Positions 33,347 through 42,982 of a stretch of 64,000 nucleotides of DNA are shown piece by piece; position 1 is the stretch's first letter, and each line of letters opens with the position of its first letter. A program made the translations under genes and the position numbers. Under the pieces are notes generated by a model. It saw only the letters and a program-made list of their open reading frames with translations. It made no database searches and was not told the DNA's origin. The stretch is taken from positions 7,649 to 71,648 of the forward strand of contig NZ_DASWYS010000374.1 of the NCBI RefSeq assembly GCF_036404855.1, read 5' to 3'. This DNA comes from Pelomonas sp036404855 (lineage in GTDB: Bacteria; Pseudomonadota; Gammaproteobacteria; Burkholderiales; Burkholderiaceae_C).

Positions 33347-34576
33347 TCAAAAATTCCCCATGAACCAATCCTTGACGCGGCCGAGCAGGGTTTGCACCGA
33401 CCCGGCCTGCTGTGCCGCCTTGAAACCCCGGCTGCGCGACAGTCGCGCTTCTTCCAGCAGGCCCATGACGGTGGCGGAGCGCGGGTTGGCGACCATGTCG
33501 AAAAGGGCCCCCGAATAGGTGGGCAAGCCACGCCTGACAGGTTTCAGAAAAATATCCTCGGCGAGTTCCACCATGCCCGGCATGACTGCTGACCCGCCGG
33601 TCAGCACGATGCCGGAGGACAGCAATTCCTCATACCCGCTCTCGCGAATGACCTGGTGGACCAGCGAAAAGATTTCCTCGACGCGCGGCTCAATGACGCC
33701 CGCCAGCGCCTGCTTGGACAGCATTCGGGGACTGCGGTCACCCAGGCCGGGCACTTCCACCTGGTCGGCGGGGTCAGCCAGCAACTGCTTGGCGACGCCA
33801 TATTCGACCTTGATTTCCTCGGCATCCTTGGTCGGCGTGCGCAGCGCCATCGCGATATCGCTGGTGATCAGGTCGCCCGCGATGGGAATGACTGCGGTAT
33901 GCCGGATGGACCCGCCGGTGAATATCGCCACATCGGTCGTGCCGGCGCCGATATCCACCAGCGCCACCCCCAGGTCGCGCTCGTCGGCGGTGAGGGCTGC
34001 ATGGCTGGAAGCGCTGGGATTCAAAACCAGCTGATCGACCTCGAGGCCACATCGGCGCACGCATTTGACGATGTTTTCGGCAGCACTTTGAGCCCCAGTC
34101 ACGATATGGACCTTGACCTCCAGCCGGCCGCCGCTCATGCCGATGGGTTCTTTGACCTCATGGCCATCGATGACGAATTCCTGGGGTTCGACCAGCAGCA
34201 GACGCTGGTCGTTGGGGATATTGATGGCCTTGGCGGTTTCGACAACCCGGGTCACATCGACCGGCGTGACCTCCTTGTCGCGCACGATGACCATGCCGGT
34301 GGAATTCTGGCCACGGATATGGCTGCCGGTGATCCCCGTGTAGACCCGGGAGATTTTGCAGTCGGCCATCATTTCGGCCTCTTTCAGGGCCTGCTGGATG
34401 GACTGGACGGTGGCGTCGATATTGACCACGACGCCACGCTTCAGGCCATGCGAGGGGGCCACGCCGAGGCCGGCGATGCGCAATTCCCCGCCCGGCAATA
34501 CCTCGGCCACGACAGCCATGATCTTGGCGGTTCCAATATCCAGCCCGACGACCAAATCCTTGTATTCCTTGGCCAT
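33347..34576 (-). CDS. ftsA: Cell division protein FtsA
   Basis: A 409-residue actin-like protein that tethers FtsZ to the membrane. It starts with the phosphate-binding VGLDIGTAKI, and has SHA-domain features (a SHAALTADE segment), DIGAGTTDVAIF (phosphate 2) and VLTGGSAVMPG (adenosine motif). The C-terminus is a short amphipathic helix (VKDWFMGNF) that acts as membrane anchor. It lies 8 bp after ftsQ. Confidence 0.97.
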   Translation of the reverse strand: MAKEYKDLVVGLDIGTAKIMAVVAEVLPGGELRIAGLGVAPSHGLKRGVVVNIDATVQSIQQALKEAEMMADCKISRVYTGITGSHIRGQNSTGMVIVRDKEVTPVDVTRVVETAKAINIPNDQRLLLVEPQEFVIDGHEVKEPIGMSGGRLEVKVHIVTGAQSAAENIVKCVRRCGLEVDQLVLNPSASSHAALTADERDLGVALVDIGAGTTDVAIFTGGSIRHTAVIPIAGDLITSDIAMALRTPTKDAEEIKVEYGVAKQLLADPADQVEVPGLGDRSPRMLSKQALAGVIEPRVEEIFSLVHQVIRESGYEELLSSGIVLTGGSAVMPGMVELAEDIFLKPVRRGLPTYSGALFDMVANPRSATVMGLLEEARLSRSRGFKAAQQAGSVQTLLGRVKDWFMGNF

Positions 34577-34584
34577 GTCCGTCC

Positions 34585-35412
34585 TCAGCGTTTTCTATTT
34601 ACGGGTTTACCCGGAGTTTGTATCGTCACGCCGCGCAGCTTGACCGCGTAGCCGTCAGCGTGGCGCAGGTCGGCGGACAGCAGCGGGCTGTTGTAGGTCG
34701 CCACGACCTGCGAAATGGAGTGGGCGAAACGGCCGAAGCGCTCGACGACCTCGGCTTCGCCGCCGCGGCCCAGTTCAACGACGGCACCGCTACCGAAGGT
34801 GGCGCGCCACGAGCCGCGGCCGGACAGGTCGAGGCGCTCTATGCTTTCACCCAGCTTCTCGGCCGCGGGCTCCAGCGCCCGCCACATCTGCAGCATGTCG
34901 CCCGCGGCGTGGGACGGGCCCGCGAGCATGGGCAGGTCCTCGTCCTCGACGTCCCCGAGATTGGCCTGGAAGACTTCGCCAAAGCTGTTGACCAAGGCCC
35001 GCTCCGCGGCGGCCTCGGTGGCAGCGTCGGCACCATCGGCACGCGCCTCCCAGTAGGCCGCGGCGCGGTGCTCCTCAAGGTTGACTTTGAGCCGCATCGG
35101 CCAGATGCGCTGCAGTTGCGCATGTCGCACCCACGGCACGGACTCGAAGGCGGCGCGGCCTTCCTTCAGGTTCATGCTGAGGAAGGAACCATGCAGGCGC
35201 GGCAGCGCATTGGCCCGCAGTGACGCGACGCTGTTGCGGCTGACGTCGCCCACCACCTGGATGGCGCGCAGGTTGAACACCGGCAGCCGCACCGCCCACC
35301 GGATGAGGCCCCAGGCCGCGGTCGCCAGCAAGGCCGCGACGAGCAGCGCCGACACCGCATTCATCAGGCGGACATCGGGCGGCAGCACGGCGGTGGCGAC
35401 GGCGGAATTCAT
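34585..35412 (-). CDS. ftsQ: Cell division protein FtsQ
   Basis: A 275-residue bitopic divisome protein. One membrane helix (residues about 18-40) is followed by a POTRA domain (FNLRAIQVVGDVSRNSV onward, about 47-115) and the FtsQ beta domain (WPMRLKVNLEEHRAAAYW, then LGEVFQANL-like segments). It links FtsA/FtsK to FtsB/FtsL in the periplasm. It is 1 bp from ddl and 8 bp from ftsA. Confidence 0.95.
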   Translation of the reverse strand: MNSAVATAVLPPDVRLMNAVSALLVAALLATAAWGLIRWAVRLPVFNLRAIQVVGDVSRNSVASLRANALPRLHGSFLSMNLKEGRAAFESVPWVRHAQLQRIWPMRLKVNLEEHRAAAYWEARADGADAATEAAAERALVNSFGEVFQANLGDVEDEDLPMLAGPSHAAGDMLQMWRALEPAAEKLGESIERLDLSGRGSWRATFGSGAVVELGRGGEAEVVERFGRFAHSISQVVATYNSPLLSADLRHADGYAVKLRGVTIQTPGKPVNRKR

Positions 35413-35413
35413 G

Positions 35414-36394
35414 TCAGGCGCTGGCGGCGCGATCCAGTCGTGCCTGGGCCAGCAGCCACAGGCACAGGTGCGGGTAGTCGATGCCGACGGCCTGTGCGGC
35501 CTTCGGGACGAGGGAATGCGAGGTCATGCCCGGGCTGGTGTTCATCTCCAGCAAGAAAGGCTTCATGTCCGACTTGCGCAGCATCAGGTCGGCGCGGCCC
35601 CAGCCACGGCAGCCCAGCAGGCGGTAGGCCCGCAGCACCAGTTGCTGGATCTCCGCCTCAAGCGCGGCAGGCAGCGAGCCGAACAGGTACTGTGTCGTGT
35701 CGGTCTCGTACTTGTTGGCGAAGTCGTAGTTACCGGCCTCGGCGCGGATCTCGATGGCCGGCAGCGCGATGGCGTCCTGGCCCTCGCCCAGCACCGCGCA
35801 GGTTAGCTCGGGTCCCTCGATGCACTGCTCGAACAGCAGCTCGTCGTCGAAGCCCAGGGCCAACTCGACGGCACCCTGCATCTCGGAGTACCCGGCGACC
35901 TTGGTGATGCCGATGCTGCTTCCCTCGTGCGGCGGCTTGACGACGACGGGCAAGCCGAGGATGTCAGGGATGCTGCGCACGCGCTCGCGCGTCAGCTCGG
36001 CGCGCGACAGGGCTAGGTATTGCGGCGTCGGCAGGCCTTCGTTCGCCCACAGCCGCTTGGTCATCGTCTTGTCCATTGCGACGCCCGATGCCGTCACGCC
36101 GGAGCCGGTATAGGGCAGACGCAGCCATTCAAGGGCACCCTGCAAGGTGCCATCCTCACCGCCCCGGCCGTGCAGCGCGATGAAGGCGCGCTCAAACCGC
36201 TGGTCCTTGAGCGCTTGCAGCGGCTGCTCGGCTGGGTCGAAAGCATGGGCATCCACGCCGACGGACCGCAACGCGGCCAGCACGCCGTCGCCGCTCATCA
36301 GCGACACCGGCCGCTCGGCGCTGTTGCCGCCGAACAGCACGGCGACCTTCCCCAGCGCCCTGGCGTCGATGTTCAGATCGATTGGCGTCTTCAC
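35414..36394 (-). CDS. ddl: D-alanine--D-alanine ligase
   Basis: A 326-residue ATP-grasp ligase that makes the D-Ala-D-Ala dipeptide for peptidoglycan. It shows VLFGGNSAERPVSLMSG at the N-terminus, HGRGGEDGTLQG, LPVVVKPPHEGSSIGITKV (ATP grasp) and the C-terminal GWGRADLMLR...LLEMNTSPGMTSHSL metal-binding region. Position between murC and ftsQ matches ddlB of other proteobacteria. It overlaps murC by 4 bp. Confidence 0.96.
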   Translation of the reverse strand: MKTPIDLNIDARALGKVAVLFGGNSAERPVSLMSGDGVLAALRSVGVDAHAFDPAEQPLQALKDQRFERAFIALHGRGGEDGTLQGALEWLRLPYTGSGVTASGVAMDKTMTKRLWANEGLPTPQYLALSRAELTRERVRSIPDILGLPVVVKPPHEGSSIGITKVAGYSEMQGAVELALGFDDELLFEQCIEGPELTCAVLGEGQDAIALPAIEIRAEAGNYDFANKYETDTTQYLFGSLPAALEAEIQQLVLRAYRLLGCRGWGRADLMLRKSDMKPFLLEMNTSPGMTSHSLVPKAAQAVGIDYPHLCLWLLAQARLDRAASA

Positions 36395-37782
36395 CTGGAC
36401 GTTCCTTGCGAGAAATGTTGGGCCACGAGGCTCGGCAGCCCGCTCATCGAGCCGGCGCCCATGCCAATGACGACGTCACCGTCGCGGGTCAGCGCGGCCA
36501 GCGCGGCCGGCATGTCGGCCACCCTGGCAACGAAGTTCGAGGTGCCGACCGCCTTCGCGAGCGCCATGCCGGTGGCCCCTTCGATGGGCGACTCGCCCGC
36601 CGAATAGACCTCGGTCAACAGCACCACGTCGGCGCCTTGCATGACCCGCACGAAGTCGGCGAAGCAGTCACGCGTGCGGGTGTAGCGGTGCGGCTGGAAG
36701 GCCAGTACGAGGCGTTGCCCGGGGTAGGCGCCGCGTGCTGCTGCCAACACGGCTGCCATCTCGACCGGATGGTGGCCGTAGTCGTCGATCAGCACGAAGC
36801 GGCCGCCATCGGCCGCTGGCCATTCGCCATGCTTCTCGAAGCGGCGGCCCACGCCCGCGAACTTCGCCAGCGCCCTCTGAATGGCCTCGTCCGGGCAGTC
36901 CAGCTCCATCGCAATTGCGATGGCCGCGAGCGCGTTGCGCACGTTGTGCTCGCCGGCCAGGTTCAGCAGCACGTCGAGACCCGCCGCCCCCTCGCGCTCG
37001 CAGGTGAAGCGCATCTGTGCATCGGCCAGTGCCTGCACGTTCACGGCTCGCACGCAGGCACCGGCAGACAGGCCGTAACTGACCACTGGCCGCTCGATGC
37101 GACCGAGGATGGCACGCACGCCGGGGTCGTCGGCGCAGACCACCGCCGCGCCGTAGAAGGGCATACGGTGCAGGAACTCGACGAATGCCTCGTGCAGTCG
37201 CTCGACCGAATGCCCGTAGGTGTCCATGTGGTCTTCGTCGATGTTCGTGACGACGGCCAGCACGGGGCTGAGCTTCAGGAAGGAGGCGTCACTCTCGTCG
37301 GCCTCGACCACGATGAACTCGCCCTGGCCCAGGCGCGAGTTGGCACCGGCAGCATTGAGCTTGCCGCCGATGACGAAGGTGGGGTCCAGGCCTGCCTCGA
37401 CGAGGATGGCGGTGACCAGCGACGTCGTCGTCGTCTTGCCGTGCGTACCAGCAATGGCGATGCCGCGACGCAGCCGCATCAGCTCGGCCAGCATGACGGC
37501 GCGCGGCACGACGGGCAGTTGGCGCGCCCGAGCGGCGATGACCTCAGGGTTGTCGGCGCCGACGGCGGTGCTCGTGACCAGCGCCTGCGCGTCGCCGATG
37601 TGCGGTGCCGAATGGCCGATTTCCACGCGCAGGCCCAGCGAGCGCAGCCGCTCCGTTGTCGCGCTCTCGGCCGCGTCCGACCCGCTGACCTTGAATCCCA
37701 GGTTGTGCAGGATCTCGGCGATGCCGCTCATGCCGGCCCCGCCGATGCCGACGAAGTGCAACCGTTGAACCGCATGCTTCAC
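36391..37782 (-). CDS. murC: UDP-N-acetylmuramate--L-alanine ligase
   Basis: A 463-residue Mur ligase adding the first amino acid. The N-terminal Rossmann motif VGIGGAGMSGIAEIL precedes the ATP loop GTHGKTTTT (112-120), then VVEADESDASFL, the HPVEM segment (YGHHPVEM) and LAFQPHRYTRT. Length is standard. It overlaps murG upstream and ddl downstream by 4 bp each. Confidence 0.97.
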   Translation of the reverse strand: MKHAVQRLHFVGIGGAGMSGIAEILHNLGFKVSGSDAAESATTERLRSLGLRVEIGHSAPHIGDAQALVTSTAVGADNPEVIAARARQLPVVPRAVMLAELMRLRRGIAIAGTHGKTTTTSLVTAILVEAGLDPTFVIGGKLNAAGANSRLGQGEFIVVEADESDASFLKLSPVLAVVTNIDEDHMDTYGHSVERLHEAFVEFLHRMPFYGAAVVCADDPGVRAILGRIERPVVSYGLSAGACVRAVNVQALADAQMRFTCEREGAAGLDVLLNLAGEHNVRNALAAIAIAMELDCPDEAIQRALAKFAGVGRRFEKHGEWPAADGGRFVLIDDYGHHPVEMAAVLAAARGAYPGQRLVLAFQPHRYTRTRDCFADFVRVMQGADVVLLTEVYSAGESPIEGATGMALAKAVGTSNFVARVADMPAALAALTRDGDVVIGMGAGSMSGLPSLVAQHFSQGTSR

Positions 37783-38855
37783 TTCAGCATCCCCTCGATC
37801 TCGTCGGCCACGCGCGCGGCGGCCCGCGGCCGGGCCAGCGAACGCGCCTTCTCCCCCATGGCCAGCAGCGCACCACGGTCGAGGCCGCTCAGCAGCTCGT
37901 AGAGCTTCGCGGGCGTCAGCTCCGCCTGAGGCAGATGGATGGCCGCGCCGTGCTGGGCCATGAAGATGGCGTTGTCACGCTGGTGTGAGGTTGTGCTGAC
38001 GACCAGCGGCACCAGCACCGCAGCACAACCGGCAGCACACAACTCGCTGACCGTGATGGCGCCGGCGCGACACACCACCACATCGGCCCAGGCCAGCGCC
38101 GCGGCCATGTCGTCGATGAAGGGGCGCACCTCGGCGGTCAAACCCGCGTCGCTGTAGGCTTGCCAGACAGCACCCAGGTGATCCTGGCCCGACTGATGCA
38201 GCAACTGCGGGCGCTGCTCGGCCGGCCACAACGCCAGCGCCTGCGGCAGCGCCTGGTTCAGCGCGCGTGCGCCCAGCGAGCCGCCCAGCACCAGCACATG
38301 CAGCGACCCGCCGCGGCCAGCCATGCGCTCTGCCGGCGCTGGCAGCGCCTCGATCTCGGCGCGCACGGGGTTGCCGCTGACGACGGCGCCCGACGTGGAG
38401 GCCGCTGCCGCGCCGTCGAAGCCGAAGGCAATGCGGCGCGCAAAGGGTTTCAGCGCCAAATTGCTCTTCAGCATCGCCGCATCGGCATTGACCAGCATCA
38501 ACGGCCGGCCGCTGAAAGCCGCCGCCAGGCCGGCCGGCACGCAGACATAGCCGCCCATGCCCAGCACGGCCGTTGCGTGACGCCGCTCGTAGACCCGGCG
38601 CGCCTGGCCGAGCGACTTGAAGAAGCCAACCAGGCCGCGCAGCATGTGCTTGAGCCCCTTGCCGCGCAGGCCGGCGAAAGGCAACGCGTCAATCTCGATG
38701 CCACGCGCCGGCACGAGGCGGTTCTCCATGCCGGCCGGCGTGCCGATCCAGGACACTGTCCAGCCGCGACGCTGCATCTCCTCCGCGACTGCGAGGCCGG
38801 GGATGATGTGACCGCCCGTGCCGGCCGCCATCACGACAAGGTGGCGCTCGCTCAT
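37779..38855 (-). CDS. murG: Lipid II synthase (N-acetylglucosaminyl transferase) MurG
   Basis: A 358-residue glycosyltransferase that adds GlcNAc to lipid I on the inner face of the membrane. It has the N-terminal GTGGHIIPGLAVAEEM loop, GMGGYVCVPAG, and the C-terminal VLGGSLGARALN and CRAGAITVSELCAAG donor-binding motifs. The frame is open further upstream, but MSERHLVVMAAG is the conserved start; it overlaps the ftsW stop by 4 bp. Confidence 0.96.
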   Translation of the reverse strand: MSERHLVVMAAGTGGHIIPGLAVAEEMQRRGWTVSWIGTPAGMENRLVPARGIEIDALPFAGLRGKGLKHMLRGLVGFFKSLGQARRVYERRHATAVLGMGGYVCVPAGLAAAFSGRPLMLVNADAAMLKSNLALKPFARRIAFGFDGAAAASTSGAVVSGNPVRAEIEALPAPAERMAGRGGSLHVLVLGGSLGARALNQALPQALALWPAEQRPQLLHQSGQDHLGAVWQAYSDAGLTAEVRPFIDDMAAALAWADVVVCRAGAITVSELCAAGCAAVLVPLVVSTTSHQRDNAIFMAQHGAAIHLPQAELTPAKLYELLSGLDRGALLAMGEKARSLARPRAAARVADEIEGMLK

Positions 38856-40108
38856 GAACGCCCTCCCCGCATCATTTGCCTGTTCTCCAGGTCGATGCGC
38901 AGCACCACCGCGAGTGCCACGCAATTCATCAGGATGGCCGAGCCTCCGAAGCTCATCAGCGGCAGCGTCAAGCCCTTGGTGGGCAGCGCGCCCAGGTTCA
39001 CACCCATGTTGATGAAAGCCTGACCACCCATCCAGATGCCGATGCCCTGGGCGTACAGGCCCGCGAACACGCGATCCAGCGCGATGGCCTGGCGACCGAT
39101 CAGGAAGCATCGGCGGGTCAGCCAGAAGAACGCGACGATGACGACGGCCACGCCGGCAAAGCCCAGTTCCTCGCCAATGACGGCCAGGAGGAAGTCGGTG
39201 TGCGCTTCAGGCAGGTAGTGCAGCTTCTCGACGCTGCCGCCCAGGCCCTGCCCGAACCACTCACCGCGGCCGAAGGCGATGAGGCTGTGCGTCAGCTGGT
39301 AGGCCTTGCCCTGGGCGTACTTCTCATCCCAGGGATTGAGGTAGGCAAAGATGCGCTCGCGGCGGAACTCGCTGAAGGTGATCATCAGCGTGAAGGCACT
39401 CACCAGCACCAGCGTGATCAGCAGGAACATGCGGCCGTTGACGCCGCCCAGGAACAGGATGCTCATCGCGATGGCCGCGATGACCATGAAGGCCCCCATG
39501 TCCGGCTCGGCCAGCAGCAGCAGGCCCACGAAGGCCAGCGAGATCGCCATCGGCGTCACGGCCTGGAAGAAGTTCTCCCGGGCATCCATCTTTCGCATCA
39601 TGTAGTTGGCGGCATAGAGCGCGATGCCGAACTTGGCCAGCTCGCTGGGCTGGAAGTTCATGACGCCCAGCGGGATCCAGCGTCGCGCGCCGTAGACCAC
39701 CTTGCCGATGCCAGGGATCAGCACGGCAACCAGCAGCACCAGTGCCACGACGAAGACCCAGGGCGCGTACCGTTCCCATAGGGCCACCGGGATCTGCACG
39801 GTGATGAGGCCGGCGATCAGCGCGAAGCCGATGGCCACCATGTGGCGCGTCAGGAAATGCGTCGGCAGGTACTTCGAGAAGCGCGGGTTGTCCGGCATGG
39901 CGATGGAGGCCGAATAGACCATCAGCAGGCCGAACGCCATCAGAGCGATGACGACCCAGACGAGGGTGATGTCAAATCCCTGCAGCTGCGTGGGTCGCCC
40001 GGCGGACGTGGACACCCAGTCGCGCACCGGCACGCTGGCGTCCTCTCCGTCGCGCTTCTTCCACAGCGACTGCAGCTTGGTGGCGAATCCGGCCAGCGTG
40101 GCGTTCAC
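38852..40108 (-). CDS. ftsW: Peptidoglycan glycosyltransferase FtsW
   Basis: A 418-residue SEDS-family glycosyltransferase with about ten membrane helices. It works with FtsI (PBP3) in septal wall synthesis. Visible motifs are DITLVWVVIALMAFGLLMVYSAS (position about 53-75), FQPSELAKF, the EGLGSVEK-type extracellular loop (GQGLGGSVEKLHYLPEAHTDF, read by position 270-290) and LPLMSFGGSAIL near the end. I start it at the GTG whose bases overlap the murD stop (GTGA). The hydrophilic N-terminal tail (about 50 residues) is longer than in E. coli. Confidence 0.95.
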   Translation of the reverse strand: MNATLAGFATKLQSLWKKRDGEDASVPVRDWVSTSAGRPTQLQGFDITLVWVVIALMAFGLLMVYSASIAMPDNPRFSKYLPTHFLTRHMVAIGFALIAGLITVQIPVALWERYAPWVFVVALVLLVAVLIPGIGKVVYGARRWIPLGVMNFQPSELAKFGIALYAANYMMRKMDARENFFQAVTPMAISLAFVGLLLLAEPDMGAFMVIAAIAMSILFLGGVNGRMFLLITLVLVSAFTLMITFSEFRRERIFAYLNPWDEKYAQGKAYQLTHSLIAFGRGEWFGQGLGGSVEKLHYLPEAHTDFLLAVIGEELGFAGVAVVIVAFFWLTRRCFLIGRQAIALDRVFAGLYAQGIGIWMGGQAFINMGVNLGALPTKGLTLPLMSFGGSAILMNCVALAVVLRIDLENRQMMRGGRS

Positions 40109-41799
40109 AGTGCCACCCCGCGCTCGTCGGCCAACCTCTGCACGGTCGCGACGAAGACTTCGGCGCGGTGAGCGTAGTTCCGGAACATGTCCAGGCTGGC
40201 GCAGGCGGGAGACAGCAGCACGCTGTCGCCGCCCTGGGCCCGCTGCAGGCACCAGGCGGTAGCGGCCTCCAACGTGTCATGCCGCTGCAGCGGAACGCCA
40301 GTGGCGGCCAGCGCCGCTTCGATCTGAGGTGCGTCGCGGCCGATTAGCGCGACGGCACGGGCGTGGCGCGCGACGCCCTCGGCCAGCGGTGCGAAATCCT
40401 GTCCCTTGCCGTCGCCGCCCAGGATGAGCACCAGCTTGGACGGCGCGCGGTCGGTGCCCAGACCGGAAATGGCTGCGACCGTCGCGCCGACGTTGGTTCC
40501 CTTGCTGTCGTCGTAGAACTCGACACCGTCGATGGTGCCGACGGGCTCGACGCGGTGCGGCTCGCCACGGTATTCGCGCAGGCCGTGCAGCATAGGCGCC
40601 AGCTCGCAGCCGGCGGCCGTGGCGAGCGCCAGCGCGGCCAGTGCGTTGGCGGCGTTGTGGCGGCCGCGCACGCGCAGCGCGTCGGCGGGCATCAGGCGCT
40701 GGATGACCAGCGGCTCGTCTTCGTCGCCCTTGCGCTTCTTGATCGTCGGGTCCAGTTCGCGGGCACGCACCAGCCAGGCCAGGCCGCCCTCGTCCATCAG
40801 GCCGAAGTCGCCCGGCGCCGTCGGTGCGTTCAGGCCGAACCGCACGACGCGGCGCGACACCGTGCGGCCGGGCTTGCCTCGGCTGCCCTTGACGAACACC
40901 GGCGCGGGCACCAGCCCCTCCACCTCGGCGTCGTCGCGGTTCACGACGAGGATGGCCTCGCGGCCGAAGATGCGTGCCTTGGATCGCCCATAGGCGGCCA
41001 TGTCGCCATGCCAGTCGAGATGGTCCTGGGTCAGGTTCAGCACGGCGCAGGCAGTGGGTTCGAATCCCAGGACGTTGTCGAGCTGGAAGCTAGAGAGTTC
41101 CAGCACCCAGACCTCGGGCAGCGTCTCGAACACCGGGCCGCGCGGCTGCGGCGGGTCAATGGGCAGCGGCGCATCGTCGTCGGGCAGCACGGCGGCGTTC
41201 TCAGCGACCGTGTCTTCCTCGACCGGGGCATTCTCGATCTCGGCAGCGATCGCCTCGGCCGGCGCCGGTGCGGGCAGCGGGTCGGGCTCCGCGTCCAGGG
41301 CTTCGGTCAACGAGTCCAGCAGGGTGGGGCCGATGTTGCCGGCGACAGCGACGCGCTTGCCGGCGCGCTCGGCGAACAGGCCCGTCATGCTCGTCGTTGT
41401 GGTCTTGCCGTTGGTGCCGGTGATCGCCAGCACGGCGGGGGCATAGCCATGCTGGGCCTTCAGCGCAGCGAGCGCGTCGGCGAACAGGTCCAGTTCGCCG
41501 CGCACGGCGGGGCCGTGCTGGTAGATCGCCGCGAGCCGCGCATCCAGTGGCGACAGGCCCGGGCTCTTCAGCACCGCGTTGAAGCTCGCCGCCATCTCGG
41601 CTGTCAGCTCCCCGGTGACGAAAGTCGCCCGATCGCCCAGCGAGCCCAGCGCCTCTCGCTGCGGCGGCTGCTCGCGCGAATCCCAAACCGTGACCTGCGC
41701 GCCGAAGCGCACGCACCAGCGGGCCATCGCGAGACCGGAGTCCCCGAGGCCCAGCACAAGCACGCGCTGTTCAGCGAATTGCGGCAGGTCCAGCTTCAT
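40105..41799 (-). CDS. murD: UDP-N-acetylmuramoyl-L-alanine--D-glutamate ligase with an acidic insertion
   Basis: Adds D-Glu to the nucleotide precursor. It shows VLVLGLGDSGLAMARW, the ATP loop ITGTNGKTTTT (126-136), LELSSFQLD, NLTQDHLDWHG and DDSKGTNVGATVAAI. At 564 residues it is well over the usual 440-500. Most of the excess is an acidic Ala/Pro/Glu-rich insert at residues about 168-226 (41122-41298), between the helix after the ATP loop and the LELSSFQL strand. A shorter charged insert (IKKRKGDEDEP) lies before the conserved VRGRHNAANALAAL. Both preserve the frame and the catalytic motifs, so the enzyme should be active. Confidence 0.95.
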   Translation of the reverse strand: MKLDLPQFAEQRVLVLGLGDSGLAMARWCVRFGAQVTVWDSREQPPQREALGSLGDRATFVTGELTAEMAASFNAVLKSPGLSPLDARLAAIYQHGPAVRGELDLFADALAALKAQHGYAPAVLAITGTNGKTTTTSMTGLFAERAGKRVAVAGNIGPTLLDSLTEALDAEPDPLPAPAPAEAIAAEIENAPVEEDTVAENAAVLPDDDAPLPIDPPQPRGPVFETLPEVWVLELSSFQLDNVLGFEPTACAVLNLTQDHLDWHGDMAAYGRSKARIFGREAILVVNRDDAEVEGLVPAPVFVKGSRGKPGRTVSRRVVRFGLNAPTAPGDFGLMDEGGLAWLVRARELDPTIKKRKGDEDEPLVIQRLMPADALRVRGRHNAANALAALALATAAGCELAPMLHGLREYRGEPHRVEPVGTIDGVEFYDDSKGTNVGATVAAISGLGTDRAPSKLVLILGGDGKGQDFAPLAEGVARHARAVALIGRDAPQIEAALAATGVPLQRHDTLEAATAWCLQRAQGGDSVLLSPACASLDMFRNYAHRAEVFVATVQRLADERGVAL

Positions 41800-41803
41800 G
41801 CGC

Positions 41804-42982
41804 TTACCGCAGCTTCAGGCTTGCCAGGCCGATCAGGCACAGCAGCATGGTGATGATCCAGAAGCGGATGACCACCTGGGTCTCGTTCCAGCCGCTCTTC
41901 TCGAAGTGGTGGTGCAGCGGTGCCATCTTGAAGATGCGCCGGCCCTCGCCGAACTTCCGCTTCGTGAACTTGAACCAGCTCACCTGCAGCATCACGCTCA
42001 GCACTTCGGCCACGAAGATGCCGCCCATGATGCCCAGCAGGATCTCCTGGCGCGTGATGACAGCCAGCGTGCCCAGGCCGCCGCCCAACGCCAGCGCGCC
42101 GACATCGCCCATGAAGACCTGGGCTGGATGCGCGTTGAACCAGAGGAAGGCCAGGCCGGCGCCGGCCATCGCGGCGCAGAAGATCAGCAGCTCGCCGGCA
42201 CCTGGGATGTAAGGCAGCAGCAGGTACTTGGCGAACACCGAAGAACCGGTCAGGTAGGCAAACAGGCCCAGGGCCGAGCCCACCATGACGACGGGCATGA
42301 TGGCCAGACCGTCCAGGCCGTCGGTGAAGTTCACAGCGTTGCTGGTTCCAACGATGACGAAGTAGGACAGGCCGACGAAGCCCCACACGCCCAACGGCAT
42401 CGAGATGGTCTTGAAGAACGGGATCAGCAGATCGGCCTTGGGTGGCAGCTCGGTCGAGAAGCCACTGGTGACCCAGCGGAAGAACAGCTGCACAACGCCG
42501 AGGAAGGAGGTCTCCGACACGCTAAACGCAAGGTAGATCGCGGCGACCAGGCCGATCAGGCTCTGCCAGAAGAACTTCTCGCGGCTGCGCATGCCCTCGG
42601 GGTTCTTGTCGACCACCTTGCGCCAGTCGTCCACCCAGCCGATGGCGCCGAATCCCATGGTGACCAGCATGACCACCCAGACGAAGCGATTGCTCCAGTC
42701 GAACCACAGCAGCGTGGACACGCCGATGCCGATGAGGACCAGCACGCCGCCCATGGTGGGCGTGCCGCTCTTGGCCAGGTGGGCCTGCACGCCGTAGGCG
42801 CGCACGGGCTGGCCGATCTTCATCTCGGTCAGGCGGCGAATGACCCAAGGCCCGAAGGCCAGGCCGATCAGCAGTGCCGTCATGGCGGCCATCACCGCGC
42901 GGAAGGTGATGTACTGGAACAGGCGCAGGAAGCCCAGGTCGGGGTAGATGCCCTGCAGCCACTGGGCGAGGCTAAGCAGCAT
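41804..42982 (-). CDS. mraY: Phospho-N-acetylmuramoyl-pentapeptide-transferase
   Basis: A 392-residue polytopic enzyme that makes lipid I from UDP-MurNAc-pentapeptide and undecaprenyl phosphate. It has the signature KSGTPTMGGVLVLIGI, the acidic FGAIGWVDDWRKV, NAVNFTDGLDGLA and FLWFNAHPAQVFMGDVGALALGG with the catalytic Asp residues, plus MAPLHHHFEKSGW near the end. The start region overlaps the end of murF by 11 bp. Confidence 0.97.
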   Translation of the reverse strand: MLLSLAQWLQGIYPDLGFLRLFQYITFRAVMAAMTALLIGLAFGPWVIRRLTEMKIGQPVRAYGVQAHLAKSGTPTMGGVLVLIGIGVSTLLWFDWSNRFVWVVMLVTMGFGAIGWVDDWRKVVDKNPEGMRSREKFFWQSLIGLVAAIYLAFSVSETSFLGVVQLFFRWVTSGFSTELPPKADLLIPFFKTISMPLGVWGFVGLSYFVIVGTSNAVNFTDGLDGLAIMPVVMVGSALGLFAYLTGSSVFAKYLLLPYIPGAGELLIFCAAMAGAGLAFLWFNAHPAQVFMGDVGALALGGGLGTLAVITRQEILLGIMGGIFVAEVLSVMLQVSWFKFTKRKFGEGRRIFKMAPLHHHFEKSGWNETQVVIRFWIITMLLCLIGLASLKLR

